Shown piece after piece: positions 1 through 9,493 of a stretch of 64,000 nt of DNA. Source of the DNA: Affinundibacterium nitidum (GTDB lineage Bacteria > Pseudomonadota > Gammaproteobacteria > Burkholderiales > Burkholderiaceae_D); the NCBI RefSeq assembly GCF_014284155.1, contig NZ_JACOFZ010000001.1, forward strand, positions 124,001-188,000, given 5' to 3'. Under the pieces are notes generated by a model that had not been told where the DNA came from, did not search any database, and saw only the letters and a program-made list of their open reading frames with translations. The first letter of the stretch is position 1, and each line of letters starts with the position of its first letter. Made by a program: the position numbers and the translations under genes.

Positions 1-2
1 TC

Positions 3-3000
3 CCGCGTTTCGGCACGATCTCCCCTTGGGCATCGAAAGCGACCGATATAACGCACAATTGCGGCATGCAACAAATCAAACGCTTAGAGCGCGGTATTCA
101 GTATTTCGTGCAATTAAAGACTGGTCTCTTAGGTGGCGCGAAAAAATTAAGTGATGAATCAAAGCAAGCGGTGATCTCACTTTTGCATGATCGTATGACT
201 GAGATGGTGCTAGATGACGTCGGTGCGGCGAATGGTTTGTTCCAAGAGTTAGAAGCTAAACCATTGGAGTATGTGGACGTCTTGGCAGGCGGTAAGAACG
301 CGTTGGTCGAAGCAAATTCAACACTGGGTTTAGCTTTGTCCGATGATGAAGTCGACTACTTGGTGGATGCTTTTACAGCAGCAAAACGTAATCCTACAGA
401 CGTTGAGTTGATGATGTTCGCGCAAGCGAATTCAGAGCATTGCCGCCATAAGATTTTCAATGCGGACTGGACTATCGACGGAGAGAAGAAAGATATCTCC
501 TTGTTCGGGATGATTAAGAACACGCACTTGCTCCAGCCAAAAGGTACGATCGTCGCCTACAGCGATAACTCATCGATTATGGAAGGCGCTACTGTTACGC
601 GCTTCTATCCAAATGGTGCTGAAAATGGCAACGAGTATCAAGCTTCGGTTGAGCTGACCCACACGTTAATGAAAGTGGAAACGCACAATCACCCCACGGC
701 AATTTCACCATTTCCAGGTGCCTCTACTGGCGCAGGTGGCGAGATTCGTGATGAAGGTGCGACAGGGCGCGGCGCTAAACCAAAAGCGGGCCTTACCGGT
801 TTTACAGTATCGAATTTGAATTTACCTGGCAATGTACAGGCTTGGGAAAACGCTACCGATGTCACATCGAATGCGACCACCGCTGTTCAATACGGTAAGC
901 CTGATCGCATTGCATCACCGTTGCAAATCATGATTGAAGGTCCGATTGGTGGCGCGGCCTTTAGCAATGAATTTGGACGTCCAGTTCTTGGCGGCTACTT
1001 CCGCACCTACGAACAAAATGTAGGCGGCACGGTGCATGGGTATCACAAGCCCATCATGATCGCCGGTGGTATTGGTAATATCAACGATAATCATACGAAG
1101 AAATTTGATCTGCCAGTTGGTAGTTTGTTGATTCAACTCGGTGGTCCAGGTATGCGTATTGGCATGGGCGGTAGTGCTGCGTCGTCAATGGCGACAGGTA
1201 GTAATACAGCAGATCTTGATTTTGATTCCGTGCAGCGTGGTAACCCAGAAATGGAACGGCGCGCGCAAGAAGTGATTAACTCTTGCTGGCAGTTAGGCGA
1301 TAAAAATCCAATTTTGTCGATCCATGACGTTGGCGCTGGTGGTTTGTCTAATGCCTTCCCAGAAATCACGAATGATGCTAAACGCGGTGCGATTTTTGAT
1401 TTGCGTAAAGTGCCGTTGGAAGAGAGTGGAATGGCTCCAAGAGAAATTTGGAGTAATGAATCGCAAGAACGTTACGTTCTGGCGATCGCGCCTGAGAGCC
1501 TGCCACTGTTTCAGTATTTCTGTGAACGTGAACGTTGCTTGTTTGCGGTAGTAGGCACTGCGACAGAAGAGCGTCAATTGAAAGTAATCGATCCGCTCAA
1601 TGATAATTCTCCGGTCGATATGCCGATGAATGTTTTGCTCGGCAAACCACCGAAGATGCATCGTCAAGTAGAACATGTAAAACGTGATTTACCGGCCATT
1701 GATTTGACCGGTATGGATTTAAAACTAGCGGCTGAGCGCGTGTTGAGCTTGCCAACGGTTGCCGATAAATCTTTCCTGGTAACGATTGGCGATCGTACTG
1801 TTGGCGCGATGTCAGTACGTGATCAAATGGTTGGGCCATGGCAGGTCCCCGTCGCTGATTGCGCTGTGACAGCGATGAGTTTGGAAGGTCATCTCGGTGA
1901 AGCGATGGCTATGGGCGAACGCACGCCAGTTGCGGTGATTGACGCTGCGGCGTCAGGTCGCATGGCAGTCGGCGAAGCGGTCACCAATATCGCAGCCGCA
2001 CCGATTGCGAGTATTGAGGACATCAAATTATCTGCAAATTGGATGGCGGCATGCGGTCAACCAGGCCAAGACGCAGCGCTGTTTGATACGGTCAAAGCAG
2101 TTGGCATGGAGTTGTGTCCAGCCCTAGGAATTTCTATTCCAGTTGGTAAAGATTCTCTGTCCATGCGCACAACTTGGAAAGACGAGGGCGTCGATAAGTC
2201 GGTTACATCACCAGTTTCTTTAATTATTTCAGCATTCGCGCCGGTGTACGACATTCGTAAATGCGTGACACCGCAACTCAAGTTAGACGCAGGTGACACG
2301 AGTTTGATTCTGATTGATCTCGGTCGCGGTAAAGGGCGTTTAGGCGCGTCTGCATTCGCGCAAGTCATGCAGAAAATTGGCGATCAAACTCCCGATGTCG
2401 ATAGCGCAGAAGATCTCAAAGGGTTTTTCGCTTCGATCCAGCAATTGATTAAAGAGGATAAATTACTTGCCTACCATGATCGTTCGGATGGTGGTTTGTT
2501 TGCGACTTTGTGCGAAATGGCATTTGCCGGCCGAAGTGGCCTCGCAATCAATCTGGACATGTTGACCATGGAAGGTGGGCACGCTGCAGATCATGGCGAT
2601 GCCAAGAACTGGGCCGGTCAAGTGGCAGAACGTCGTAATGAATTGACGTTGCGTGCTTTGTTTAATGAAGAACTCGGTGCTGTGATTCAGGTGCGAACTG
2701 AACAGCGTAGTGAAGTGATGGATGTGTTACGTGCTCACAATTTAGGTGCTTGCAGTCACGAGATTGGGAAGCCGAGTACAACCGGTATCGTATCCTTCAT
2801 GCGCGATGCAAAGGAAATTTATCGTGAGTCTCGTAGTGCTTTGCATCAAATTTGGAGTAAGACAAGTTGGCAAATTGCGCGTATGCGCGACAATCCTGCT
2901 TGTGCCGACGCCGAATTCGCACGATTGGCCGATGAGTCTGATCCAGGAATGCAACCGAAACTGACTTTCGATCCTCAGCAAGATATCGCTGCGCCATTTA

Positions 3001-3776
3001 TTGCAACAGGTGCTCGTCCGAAGGTCGCAATCTTACGTGAACAAGGTGTGAATTCGCATATCGAAACTGCCTATGTAATGCATAAAGCAGGCTTCACAGC
3101 TGTTGACGTTCACATGAGTGATTTGATTGCTGGTCGTTCGAAATTGGCTGACTTTAAAGGCTTAATCGCAGTGGGCGGTTTCTCCTACGGTGACGTTCTG
3201 GGTGCGGGCGAAGGCTGGGCGAAAACGATTTTGTTCAATACCATGATGTCAGAACAATTCTCCGAATTCTTCCATCGTGCAGATAGTTTTGGCTTGGGTA
3301 TTTGTAACGGTTGTCAGATGATGAGTAATCTGAAATCTATCATCCCAGGTGCAAAGGCATGGCCGAAGTTTACGAAGAATAAATCAGAGCAGTTCGAAGG
3401 CCGTTTTGCGATGGTCGAGATTCTGGAATCAAAATCTATTTTCTTCCAAGGCATGGCAGGCACGCAAACACCGATCGCTGTTGCACATGGTGAAGGTTTT
3501 GCAGACTTTTCTACGACGGGTGATATTAATGCTGCTTTGTCAGCGATGCGTTTTGTTAATCATCATGGTCAAGCGACTGAAGCGTATCCTTATAATCCAA
3601 ATGGTTCTCCAAACGGTCTTACTTCTGTCACCAATGAGGACGGCCGCTTCACCGTAATGATGCCGCATCCGGAGCGTGTGTTCCGCACGCCAGTTCATTC
3701 CTGGGCGCCGGAATCTTGGGGTGAAGATTCTCCATGGATGCGTATGTTCAGAAACGCGAGGACTTGGGTCGCATAA
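3..3776 (+). CDS. purL: Phosphoribosylformylglycinamidine synthase, 5' end cut by window edge
   Basis: PurL makes FGAM from FGAR, glutamine and ATP in de novo purine synthesis (cytosol). The reading frame is open from base 3 and already codes for conserved PurL sequence ([16 protein letters not shown]) before the first ATG at 66, so that ATG is internal and the true start lies outside the window. About 1257 residues are visible; long proteobacterial PurL is about 1300-1340. Seen: synthetase-domain motifs ([24 protein letters not shown]) and a C-terminal class I glutamine amidotransferase domain with nucleophile Cys in GICNGCQ and His/Glu in MMPHPERV. The gene ends at a strong intrinsic terminator, so it appears to be the last gene of its transcript. 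Confidence 0.97.
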   Translation, partial: PRFGTISPWASKATDITHNCGMQQIKRLERGIQYFVQLKTGLLGGAKKLSDESKQAVISLLHDRMTEMVLDDVGAANGLFQELEAKPLEYVDVLAGGKNALVEANSTLGLALSDDEVDYLVDAFTAAKRNPTDVELMMFAQANSEHCRHKIFNADWTIDGEKKDISLFGMIKNTHLLQPKGTIVAYSDNSSIMEGATVTRFYPNGAENGNEYQASVELTHTLMKVETHNHPTAISPFPGASTGAGGEIRDEGATGRGAKPKAGLTGFTVSNLNLPGNVQAWENATDVTSNATTAVQYGKPDRIASPLQIMIEGPIGGAAFSNEFGRPVLGGYFRTYEQNVGGTVHGYHKPIMIAGGIGNINDNHTKKFDLPVGSLLIQLGGPGMRIGMGGSAASSMATGSNTADLDFDSVQRGNPEMERRAQEVINSCWQLGDKNPILSIHDVGAGGLSNAFPEITNDAKRGAIFDLRKVPLEESGMAPREIWSNESQERYVLAIAPESLPLFQYFCERERCLFAVVGTATEERQLKVIDPLNDNSPVDMPMNVLLGKPPKMHRQVEHVKRDLPAIDLTGMDLKLAAERVLSLPTVADKSFLVTIGDRTVGAMSVRDQMVGPWQVPVADCAVTAMSLEGHLGEAMAMGERTPVAVIDAAASGRMAVGEAVTNIAAAPIASIEDIKLSANWMAACGQPGQDAALFDTVKAVGMELCPALGISIPVGKDSLSMRTTWKDEGVDKSVTSPVSLIISAFAPVYDIRKCVTPQLKLDAGDTSLILIDLGRGKGRLGASAFAQVMQKIGDQTPDVDSAEDLKGFFASIQQLIKEDKLLAYHDRSDGGLFATLCEMAFAGRSGLAINLDMLTMEGGHAADHGDAKNWAGQVAERRNELTLRALFNEELGAVIQVRTEQRSEVMDVLRAHNLGACSHEIGKPSTTGIVSFMRDAKEIYRESRSALHQIWSKTSWQIARMRDNPACADAEFARLADESDPGMQPKLTFDPQQDIAAPFIATGARPKVAILREQGVNSHIETAYVMHKAGFTAVDVHMSDLIAGRSKLADFKGLIAVGGFSYGDVLGAGEGWAKTILFNTMMSEQFSEFFHRADSFGLGICNGCQMMSNLKSIIPGAKAWPKFTKNKSEQFEGRFAMVEILESKSIFFQGMAGTQTPIAVAHGEGFADFSTTGDINAALSAMRFVNHHGQATEAYPYNPNGSPNGLTSVTNEDGRFTVMMPHPERVFRTPVHSWAPESWGEDSPWMRMFRNARTWVA

Positions 3777-3797
3777 ACGCTTACCTTGTCTCCATGC

Positions 3798-3836
3798 AAA
3801 ACGCAGAGTTAGCTTTCAAGCGCTCTGCGTTTTTTA
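3798..3836 (+). terminator. Intrinsic terminator of purL
   Basis: The arm AAACGCAGAG (from 3798) pairs with CTCTGCGTTT (from 3823), followed by a run of T. It lies about 20 bases after the purL stop. Confidence 0.85.
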
Positions 3837-4121
3837 TTTTCTGCGCTGTTCGTACTGCGTATCCAACCTAATTTCTACAAGCCATTCAATTTTTGTACAC
3901 GGAACATAAAATTTATATCGCTGGCAGCATTCTCTAGCTCTTTCTACAATCTTTTTGCGTAATTGATGTTGATCGATGGGCTGAATCGTCGAATTCAGAA
4001 CTCTCTCTCATTTGACTATTTTTCTAGCGTCAACTCGGTTAATCGCATAGGGGCACGTTATGGCTGTGTGTTTTGCGATAACTAGTCTTTGATAGAAATA
4101 CACAAAAAAGGGAGGCGCAAT
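3837..4121. other. Intergenic stretch between purL and the lipoprotein gene
   Basis: AT-rich sequence with no credible coding frame. Just before the next gene there is a clear Shine-Dalgarno GGAGG at 4111-4115. I could not assign a convincing -35/-10 pair; the promoter of the following gene presumably lies here. Confidence 0.5.
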
Positions 4122-5459
4122 ATGAGTAAAATCAGCAATTTGAGAAGAAGTGCTTTGTTAATCGGCTTGACTGGCTTGATCAGTATAGGAAGTCTGTTGA
4201 GTGGATGTGGTGGACAATCAAACGAAGCGAAAGCGACATCGGGGCCTGAACCCGCACCGGTTGCAAGCATTTACAATGCAAGTGTGCCACTCGGTGGCAA
4301 TGCCTTTATTACTGCAAGTGCAGTGAATGCTAGTGAAGTTATTGGCGATGGTGGATTGGGCAATTGGACCGATGCTGGAACGATCACAAGTGTCTACTTT
4401 CGTCTGGCGCAAGCCGGAAGCTTGAAGCTTGGTTTGGTAGCGAGCTTAAACGGCGCGAGTAGCAGCAAAGTTAAAGTGAGCATTAACGGAACACCGTTCA
4501 CCGTGAATTTAAGTGGCAGTGCGAGCAAAACTTACGATGTGGGGACGGTCAATATTCCAGCAGCTGGCTACGTTAAAGTGGATCTCCAAGGGGTTAGTAA
4601 AGTAGGCGGATACTTTGGTGATGTTTCTGCCTTAAAGATTGCTGGAACGGCGGCAAGCAATGGCATGCAGTTTGCCAACGATGCTGCCAACTATTATTGG
4701 TCTCGTCGCGGACCATCTGTCCATAGTGCATATGTGACTCCAGCAAATACCGAGTATTTTTACAATGAAATCACAGTTCCTGTGGGTGAGGATAAGATCG
4801 GATCTTACTTCATGTCCAATGGCTTCGATGGAGGCTATGCAGGAATGCAAGTGAAGTCAACGACTGAGCGTTGGATCTTGTTTTCTGTCTGGGATGGCGA
4901 CAATAATGCTAAGACTACATTAGTTCGTAAAGGGCCGAACGTGGTTGACAATAGTTTTGGCGGGGAGGGAACCGGTGGCCAAACCTACTTGGTCTACAAT
5001 TGGAAAGCCGGTAACACCTACAAATTCATCACGCGCGGATTGCCAGATGGTGCCGGAAATACCAGTTACTCTGCATGGTTTTACGCTCCTGAGACCGGAA
5101 GCTGGCGTTTCATGGCAACCTGGAAACGTCCAGCTACGAACAACTCATACTTAACTGGAAATCATTCATTCCTTGAAAACTTTGAAGTTGAAAATGGCTA
5201 TCTAGGGCGTAAGGTTTTGCTCGGAAATCAATGGACACGCAGTAATACTGGCGTTTGGACTGAATCGACGCAGATGCGATACACCGGTGACGCAACTGCC
5301 ACCAATCAACAACGAATGGATTTTGCAGGCGGTGTTGAGGCTGGAAAATTCTATTTGCGAAATGGCGGCTTCTTCGCAAATTATGTATCAGTCGGGCAAA
5401 ATTTCAATCGCACTCCGACTGGCGCCATGCCGAATGTCAATCTAAGTACTTTGCCTTAG
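4122..5459 (+). CDS. Lipoprotein with DUF5077-like and DUF3472-like domains
   Basis: The start is ATG 4122, six bases after GGAGG, rather than the upstream in-frame TTG at 4089; this gives 445 residues. Residues 1-30 form a lipoprotein signal (RR, hydrophobic stretch, lipobox LLSGC), so the protein is probably membrane-anchored. Residues about 50-175 are Gly/Ser/Ala-rich beta-sheet sequence resembling DUF5077. From about 190 onward (YYWSRRGPSVHSAY, FDGGYAGMQ, ILFSVWDGDN) it resembles DUF3472. These domains usually co-occur in secreted proteins thought to bind or act on carbohydrate; the substrate here is unknown. It is monocistronic, with a hairpin after the stop. The domain names are from memory of the families; the lipoprotein call is read directly. 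Confidence 0.75.
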   Translation: MSKISNLRRSALLIGLTGLISIGSLLSGCGGQSNEAKATSGPEPAPVASIYNASVPLGGNAFITASAVNASEVIGDGGLGNWTDAGTITSVYFRLAQAGSLKLGLVASLNGASSSKVKVSINGTPFTVNLSGSASKTYDVGTVNIPAAGYVKVDLQGVSKVGGYFGDVSALKIAGTAASNGMQFANDAANYYWSRRGPSVHSAYVTPANTEYFYNEITVPVGEDKIGSYFMSNGFDGGYAGMQVKSTTERWILFSVWDGDNNAKTTLVRKGPNVVDNSFGGEGTGGQTYLVYNWKAGNTYKFITRGLPDGAGNTSYSAWFYAPETGSWRFMATWKRPATNNSYLTGNHSFLENFEVENGYLGRKVLLGNQWTRSNTGVWTESTQMRYTGDATATNQQRMDFAGGVEAGKFYLRNGGFFANYVSVGQNFNRTPTGAMPNVNLSTLP

Positions 5460-5475
5460 ATTTGACCAATTGATC

Positions 5476-5513
5476 AACCAGCTATGGACGATTGAGTGCC
5501 GCCATAGCTGGTT
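5476..5513. terminator. Hairpin between convergent genes
   Basis: A 12-bp perfect inverted repeat, AACCAGCTATGG / CCATAGCTGGTT, with a 14-base loop. It lies between the lipoprotein gene and the convergent permease gene. There is no strong T-run, so it may terminate in either direction weakly or act as an mRNA-end stabiliser. Confidence 0.6.
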
Positions 5514-5554
5514 CTCCATTCATTATTCTGTCTCTTGAATCGATGCCAATCCAA

Positions 5555-6517
5555 TTAAAGGTAAGTTTGCGCGATCTTGAGATACGTTGGAATTCCAATC
5601 ACTATATTGAAAGGGAAGGTGATGCCCAGTGACATGCCAATATAAAGTGAAGGATTCGCTTCTGGAATCGCATACCTAACAACCGCTGGTACTGCGATAT
5701 AAGAAGCACTGGCGGCAAGTACCATCAACAGTACGGTATCGCCCAAGCCCAGACCAAAAAATTTTGCTAAGACGAAGGCAAAACTCGCATGAACCATTGG
5801 CGCCAGTAATGCGTAGATAAACACCAGAATGGATTGTCCTTTCAACCCAGGCAAATTGCGTGCGGCAGTCAGGCCCATATCAAGCAAGAAGAACGCTAAC
5901 AATCCTTTGAATAGATCAACCGAGAAGGGTTTCATCATGGCTTGTCCCGATTCTCCGCTCAAGACCCCAATGAGTAGAGAACCTAGCAGGAGAAGTTGAG
6001 CACCATCTGTCAGTGACTCGTGTAGGAGGCTTGACAGTTTTACGTTATTACTTTGTTTTTGCGTCTGTTGATCTTGGCGCACTTTGTTGGCGAACAATAC
6101 GGCTAAGATGATGGCCGGCGATTCCATTAATGCCATTGCGGCTGCCATGTGACCACCGAAGCTTACTTGAGTTGATTCAAGTATTTGTGTTGCCGTTATG
6201 AAGGTGACTGCGCTCACTGAGCCATAAGTGGCGGCCACTGCCGCCGCGTCGAATGCAGAAATGATACGGCGCAACAGCCAGAATGAAATCAAAGGTATTG
6301 CCACCGCCAGGCCTACTGCACACGCCAAACTGACGAGTATGCTTTCGTTCATACCAGACTTCGCGAGCGCAAACCCGCCTTTGAGGCCGAGTGCCATTAG
6401 AAGATAAAGCGATAGAAACCTTGAGATAGCTGGCGGGATTTCTAGGTTGGATTTCGATAGTCCGGCCAATAAGCCAAAAATGAAGAAGAGAATTGTAGGA
6501 TCAAGTAAACCGTGCAT
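5555..6517 (-). CDS. SbtA-like sodium-dependent bicarbonate permease
   Basis: A 320-residue integral membrane protein with about ten hydrophobic segments. Its opening (LDPTILFFIFGLLAGL) and inner motifs (LKGGFALAKSG; LLDMGLTAARNL; SASYIAVPAVVRYAIPEANP) match the SbtA / Sbt_1 (formerly DUF897) family. Characterised cyanobacterial members carry sodium-coupled bicarbonate uptake; in heterotrophic proteobacteria the substrate is less certain. It is transcribed divergently from a LysR regulator 147 bases away, an arrangement that implies regulation by that protein. No adjacent PII-like SbtB gene is visible. Length is normal for the bacterial family. Confidence 0.85.
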   Translation of the reverse strand: MHGLLDPTILFFIFGLLAGLSKSNLEIPPAISRFLSLYLLMALGLKGGFALAKSGMNESILVSLACAVGLAVAIPLISFWLLRRIISAFDAAAVAATYGSVSAVTFITATQILESTQVSFGGHMAAAMALMESPAIILAVLFANKVRQDQQTQKQSNNVKLSSLLHESLTDGAQLLLLGSLLIGVLSGESGQAMMKPFSVDLFKGLLAFFLLDMGLTAARNLPGLKGQSILVFIYALLAPMVHASFAFVLAKFFGLGLGDTVLLMVLAASASYIAVPAVVRYAIPEANPSLYIGMSLGITFPFNIVIGIPTYLKIAQTYL

Positions 6518-6664
6518 TGCTGAAAGTTCCCAAAGTTTTTGTCGTTTTTTGAAGTGGCGTCATGATATGGTTTTTTGAAAATAGAGTAAAATCAATTATA
6601 GTTATTAAAATCATCGTATTTTATCTATGGATGAAATCGGTTTTTTCTCGCGGAAGGAAGAGTC
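6518..6664. promoter_or_regulatory. Divergent promoter region, permease / LysR regulator
   Basis: AT-rich 147-bp divergent spacer. The octamer TAAAATCA occurs at 6587-6594 and again at 6606-6613, 19 bases apart, around TTATAGTTAT. LysR proteins typically bind an AT-rich T-N11-A type site in such a spacer, so this is the most likely operator region. A Shine-Dalgarno-like GGAAGGAAGAG precedes the regulator start. Confidence 0.45.
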
Positions 6665-7555
6665 ATGCATTTCACAGTGCGCCAAATGAATGTGCTGCTC
6701 GCAGTCGCTGAACATGGTAATTTGACCGCCGCAGCGAAAGCTTGTCATGTCACGCAACCAACGGTCTCAATGCAATTGAAATCAATGGCGGAGCAAGTTG
6801 GACTGCCTTTATATGAAGTCATCGGTAAGCAAGTGTTTCTGACTTCGGCTGGCGAAGCGGTAGCGAAATCTGCACGAGTGATGCGCGACGAGTTACAGTT
6901 CTTGGAACAAAGCATAAATGCGATGAAGGGGCATACCCAAGGTAGCTTACGGGTCGCTTTGGTCAGCACTGCCAAATATTTTGTGCCTCGGATGTTAGGA
7001 AGCTTCTTTAAGAAGTATCCTGAAATTGACATTTCCTTTGAAGTGCTAAATCGTGATGGTGTTGTTAGTCGTCTCAAGGAAAATGCGGATGACTTGTACA
7101 TCATGTCTATGCCTCCGGTAGATCTCGAGCTAGAGTGCTTTGCTTTTATGGAAAATCCGCTGTCTGTAATCGCCCCTCGCAAACATCGATTGGCGCAGCG
7201 AAAGTCGATTACACTTACCGACCTCAAAGACGAGCAGTTCATTCTTCGGGAATCGGGTTCAGGCACACGGCTCGCATGTAACGCCTATTTCGCGACAAAA
7301 CATTTTGAACCTAAGGTGAGGCTAGAATTAGGAAGTAACGAGGCGATTAAACAGGCCGTGGCGGGCGGGCTTGGTATTTCAGTTTTGTCAGAGCATGCTC
7401 TCGTGGGGCGGGGTGTAAAAGAGGGTCTTGTAGTGCTGCCAATTCGTGAGTTCCCAATTCATTCAAATTGGTGGATTATCTTCCCAAAAGGAAAACGTCT
7501 TTCGCCGATTGCCCAGGTGTTTTTGCAGCACCTGAAGAAGAACGTGTCGGCTTAG
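6665..7555 (+). CDS. LysR-family regulator, CbbR/CmpR-like
   Basis: 296 residues. The N-terminal winged helix-turn-helix (residues 1-60: RQMNVLLAVAEHGNLTAAAKACHVTQPTVS) is followed by a helical linker and a periplasmic-binding-protein-like effector domain from about residue 90. Overall it is closest by eye to the CbbR/CmpR branch that controls carbon fixation and bicarbonate uptake. This fits the divergent SbtA-like gene, its probable target. It has a good ribosome site (GGAAGGAAGAG) and a normal family length. The effector is unknown. No terminator is obvious directly after the stop; the next gene begins 272 bases later. Confidence 0.88.
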   Translation: MHFTVRQMNVLLAVAEHGNLTAAAKACHVTQPTVSMQLKSMAEQVGLPLYEVIGKQVFLTSAGEAVAKSARVMRDELQFLEQSINAMKGHTQGSLRVALVSTAKYFVPRMLGSFFKKYPEIDISFEVLNRDGVVSRLKENADDLYIMSMPPVDLELECFAFMENPLSVIAPRKHRLAQRKSITLTDLKDEQFILRESGSGTRLACNAYFATKHFEPKVRLELGSNEAIKQAVAGGLGISVLSEHALVGRGVKEGLVVLPIREFPIHSNWWIIFPKGKRLSPIAQVFLQHLKKNVSA

Positions 7556-7656
7556 TCAGGCGTTTTTGTCGGTAATTTGACGCATGTCATGGAGTTGTCA
7601 TTAAAAGTCGATATGATCATGACATCTGCTGTACATGCAACCGATATGCATGACGG

Positions 7657-7760
7657 TAGGCAGGTGCGCTTTGCCCAGGTTTACTGGGCAGCACACCGCT
7701 CCGAATTTTAATGATACGCCAACGCTTGCGTGTCTCGTCCCCACAAAGCAGGTCTGCCTA
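7657..7760 (+). promoter_or_regulatory. Candidate structured leader RNA upstream of the ChaN-family gene
   Basis: Three helices can coexist. TAGGCAG (7657-7663) pairs with CTGCCTA (7754-7760), closing about 90 bases. Inside, TGCCCAG (7672-7678) pairs with CTGGGCA (7684-7690), extended by GGTG/CACC on the outside. GATACGC (7713-7719) pairs with GCGTGTC (7728-7734) with one G-U. The result is a multi-branched fold between the LysR stop and the ChaN-family start. I do not recognise it as a known riboswitch class. The rest of 7556-7827 holds no convincing gene. Confidence 0.35.
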
Positions 7761-7827
7761 ACTTGCCACCTCGAGTTTAACTGTTTATAGTCAGCAATTA
7801 CGACAAGCAATTATTTGGGGTGTAAGT

Positions 7828-8748
7828 ATGTTTTCAGTCTGTTCACGTCTGGCTTTTGCACTTCTTCTTGGGTTGCTGGTACCAGCCAGTACGAACGCAG
7901 AAGAAAAAAATCAAACCCATCCTTTACAAGATCAGATAGTAGACAAACAAGGGCAGACACTCACTAGAGAATTGGTGGCTGAGAAGATTCGTCGCCATGC
8001 TTACGTTTTCGTTGGTGAAAAACATGATAATCCGAGACATCATCAGTTAGAGCTAGACATACTGCGCATTCGATTTAGTGGTGTTGAACAGGGAAAGGGG
8101 AGTGCCGTTTTTGAGATGCTTGACGATGCCCAGGATACTTTTATTGCGCAGCTTAAGCGTGAACAAAGTCTCGATGAGATGAAGCAAGTAATGCAATGGC
8201 CCAATAAAGGCTGGGATTGGAACAGTTACGGTCCCTTGTTTCGCGAATCCGTGCAATTTGATGCACTCAAGTCCGGCAATATTTCACGCTCGATGATTAG
8301 TACGATTTATAAAGACGGCCAGAAAATCCTAACATCAACTCCCAAACTGTTTAGCGCCACTAAACAATCCACCGAAACTCAAAATTATTTGCTTGATCAA
8401 ATTTTCGGATCTCATTGCGGCATGCAGAGCCGAGACACTTTACAGCCGATGTTACATATACAATTGGCTAAAGACGCTAGCATGGCTTCTGCCATGGCGA
8501 GTGATGCGAGAGCTATCCTCATTGCAGGAGGTGAGCATGTCCGCCCAAACACAGGGGCACCCACGCATCTTAAAACCCTGCTACCAAATGCTGATATTTT
8601 GGTGATTCAATTGGTGGAAGTGAAGGCAGACAAGCTGAAATTGAACGACTATTTACCGGCGGTTGGTGCTGCCGACTTGTATTGGTTCACCGAGGCGACA
8701 CCGGAGCAAGACTATTGTTCGGGCGTTAAAGGACGGGCTGCACAGTAA
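7828..8748 (+). CDS. ChaN-family (Tiki/haem-binding-uptake superfamily) exported protein
   Basis: 306 residues. Residues 1-24 are a signal peptide (hydrophobic core LAFALLLGLLVPAS, then TNA/EE), so the protein is exported to the periplasm; there is no lipobox Cys. The mature part has the ChaN hallmark VFVGEKHDNPRHHQLEL (around 57-73) and a late GGEHVRPNTGAPTHL motif. ChaN-type proteins have been linked to haem or iron uptake; others of the superfamily are metal-dependent proteases, so function here is open. It stands alone with a possibly structured leader upstream. No TonB receptor is adjacent. Confidence 0.8.
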   Translation: MFSVCSRLAFALLLGLLVPASTNAEEKNQTHPLQDQIVDKQGQTLTRELVAEKIRRHAYVFVGEKHDNPRHHQLELDILRIRFSGVEQGKGSAVFEMLDDAQDTFIAQLKREQSLDEMKQVMQWPNKGWDWNSYGPLFRESVQFDALKSGNISRSMISTIYKDGQKILTSTPKLFSATKQSTETQNYLLDQIFGSHCGMQSRDTLQPMLHIQLAKDASMASAMASDARAILIAGGEHVRPNTGAPTHLKTLLPNADILVIQLVEVKADKLKLNDYLPAVGAADLYWFTEATPEQDYCSGVKGRAAQ

Positions 8749-8851
8749 TCGTGCTCAGTTCCAAAAAATAACTTAAATTCTTCGGTTTATGTTTGATGCC
8801 TTGACTCGAAAATTTGCTATGCTTCGCGCTACCGTTTTTTAGCAAATTTTC

Positions 8852-9493
8852 ATGAATCAAATAATCCCACTTTTCTATGGTTTGAGCACAACTCCTTTGG
8901 AGTTGCTGTCGTTCGTCTTATCGATCATCACTGTCGCTTGTAACATAAGGCAAATACATTGGGGCTGGTTATTTGCAATTTTGTCTTCTGGCTTATACGC
9001 TTTAGTATTTCGAGATGCTAAATTGTATGGGGATATGGGCTTGCAATTTGTGTTCATTGCGGTCTCATGTTGGGGCTGGTGGCAATGGCTCAAAGGCGAT
9101 CTTGGAACACATACCGAGATCACCTCCGGCGAACTGGCTTTTCCGCAATTGCGACCCAGTCGACTAAACCGACTTGAAACGCTGTGGTCTGTTTCGTTTT
9201 GGGGAGTTAGTTTTTTGATGCTGTATTTTTTCCTCCACCGTTTTACTGACACTGATGTACCCCTCGCTGATGGTTTTCTGACGGCCGGCAGTTTGCTTGG
9301 ACAGATTCTGATTTCACGTAAGAAGTTAGAGAATTGGTGGGTATGGATTGTGGTCGATATTCTCTATGTTGCACTGTATCTCTACAAAGGCTTACATCTC
9401 ACAGCCTTCTTGTATGGAATTTTCGTCGTAATGGCAGTCGCCGGTGCCCGGGCGTGGTCAAATGAAATTCTCAAGAATGAAGGCAGCCGATGA
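8852..9493 (+). CDS. pnuC: Nicotinamide riboside/mononucleotide transporter PnuC
   Basis: 213 residues with about seven hydrophobic segments, an inner-membrane protein. The conserved Trp motif WGWWQW is present (CWGWWQWLKGD, about residue 73). PnuC imports nicotinamide riboside by facilitated diffusion, driven by phosphorylation inside the cell. Its stop overlaps the next start by four bases (ATGA at 9490-9493), so it is translationally coupled to a kinase suited to trap the imported substrate. The family name is secure; the exact substrate is inferred from the neighbour. The region upstream has a TATGCT-like -10 near 8818. Confidence 0.92.
   Translation: MNQIIPLFYGLSTTPLELLSFVLSIITVACNIRQIHWGWLFAILSSGLYALVFRDAKLYGDMGLQFVFIAVSCWGWWQWLKGDLGTHTEITSGELAFPQLRPSRLNRLETLWSVSFWGVSFLMLYFFLHRFTDTDVPLADGFLTAGSLLGQILISRKKLENWWVWIVVDILYVALYLYKGLHLTAFLYGIFVVMAVAGARAWSNEILKNEGSR

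Noticed and set aside
7757-7790. GCCTAAC resembling an integron attC R'' box
   Set aside because: No matching GTTRRRY partner at a plausible distance and no integrase or cassette array.
7601-7810. 69-codon minus-strand frame in the ChaN leader
   Set aside because: No ribosome site or recognisable domain; its sequence is explained by the palindromic helices.
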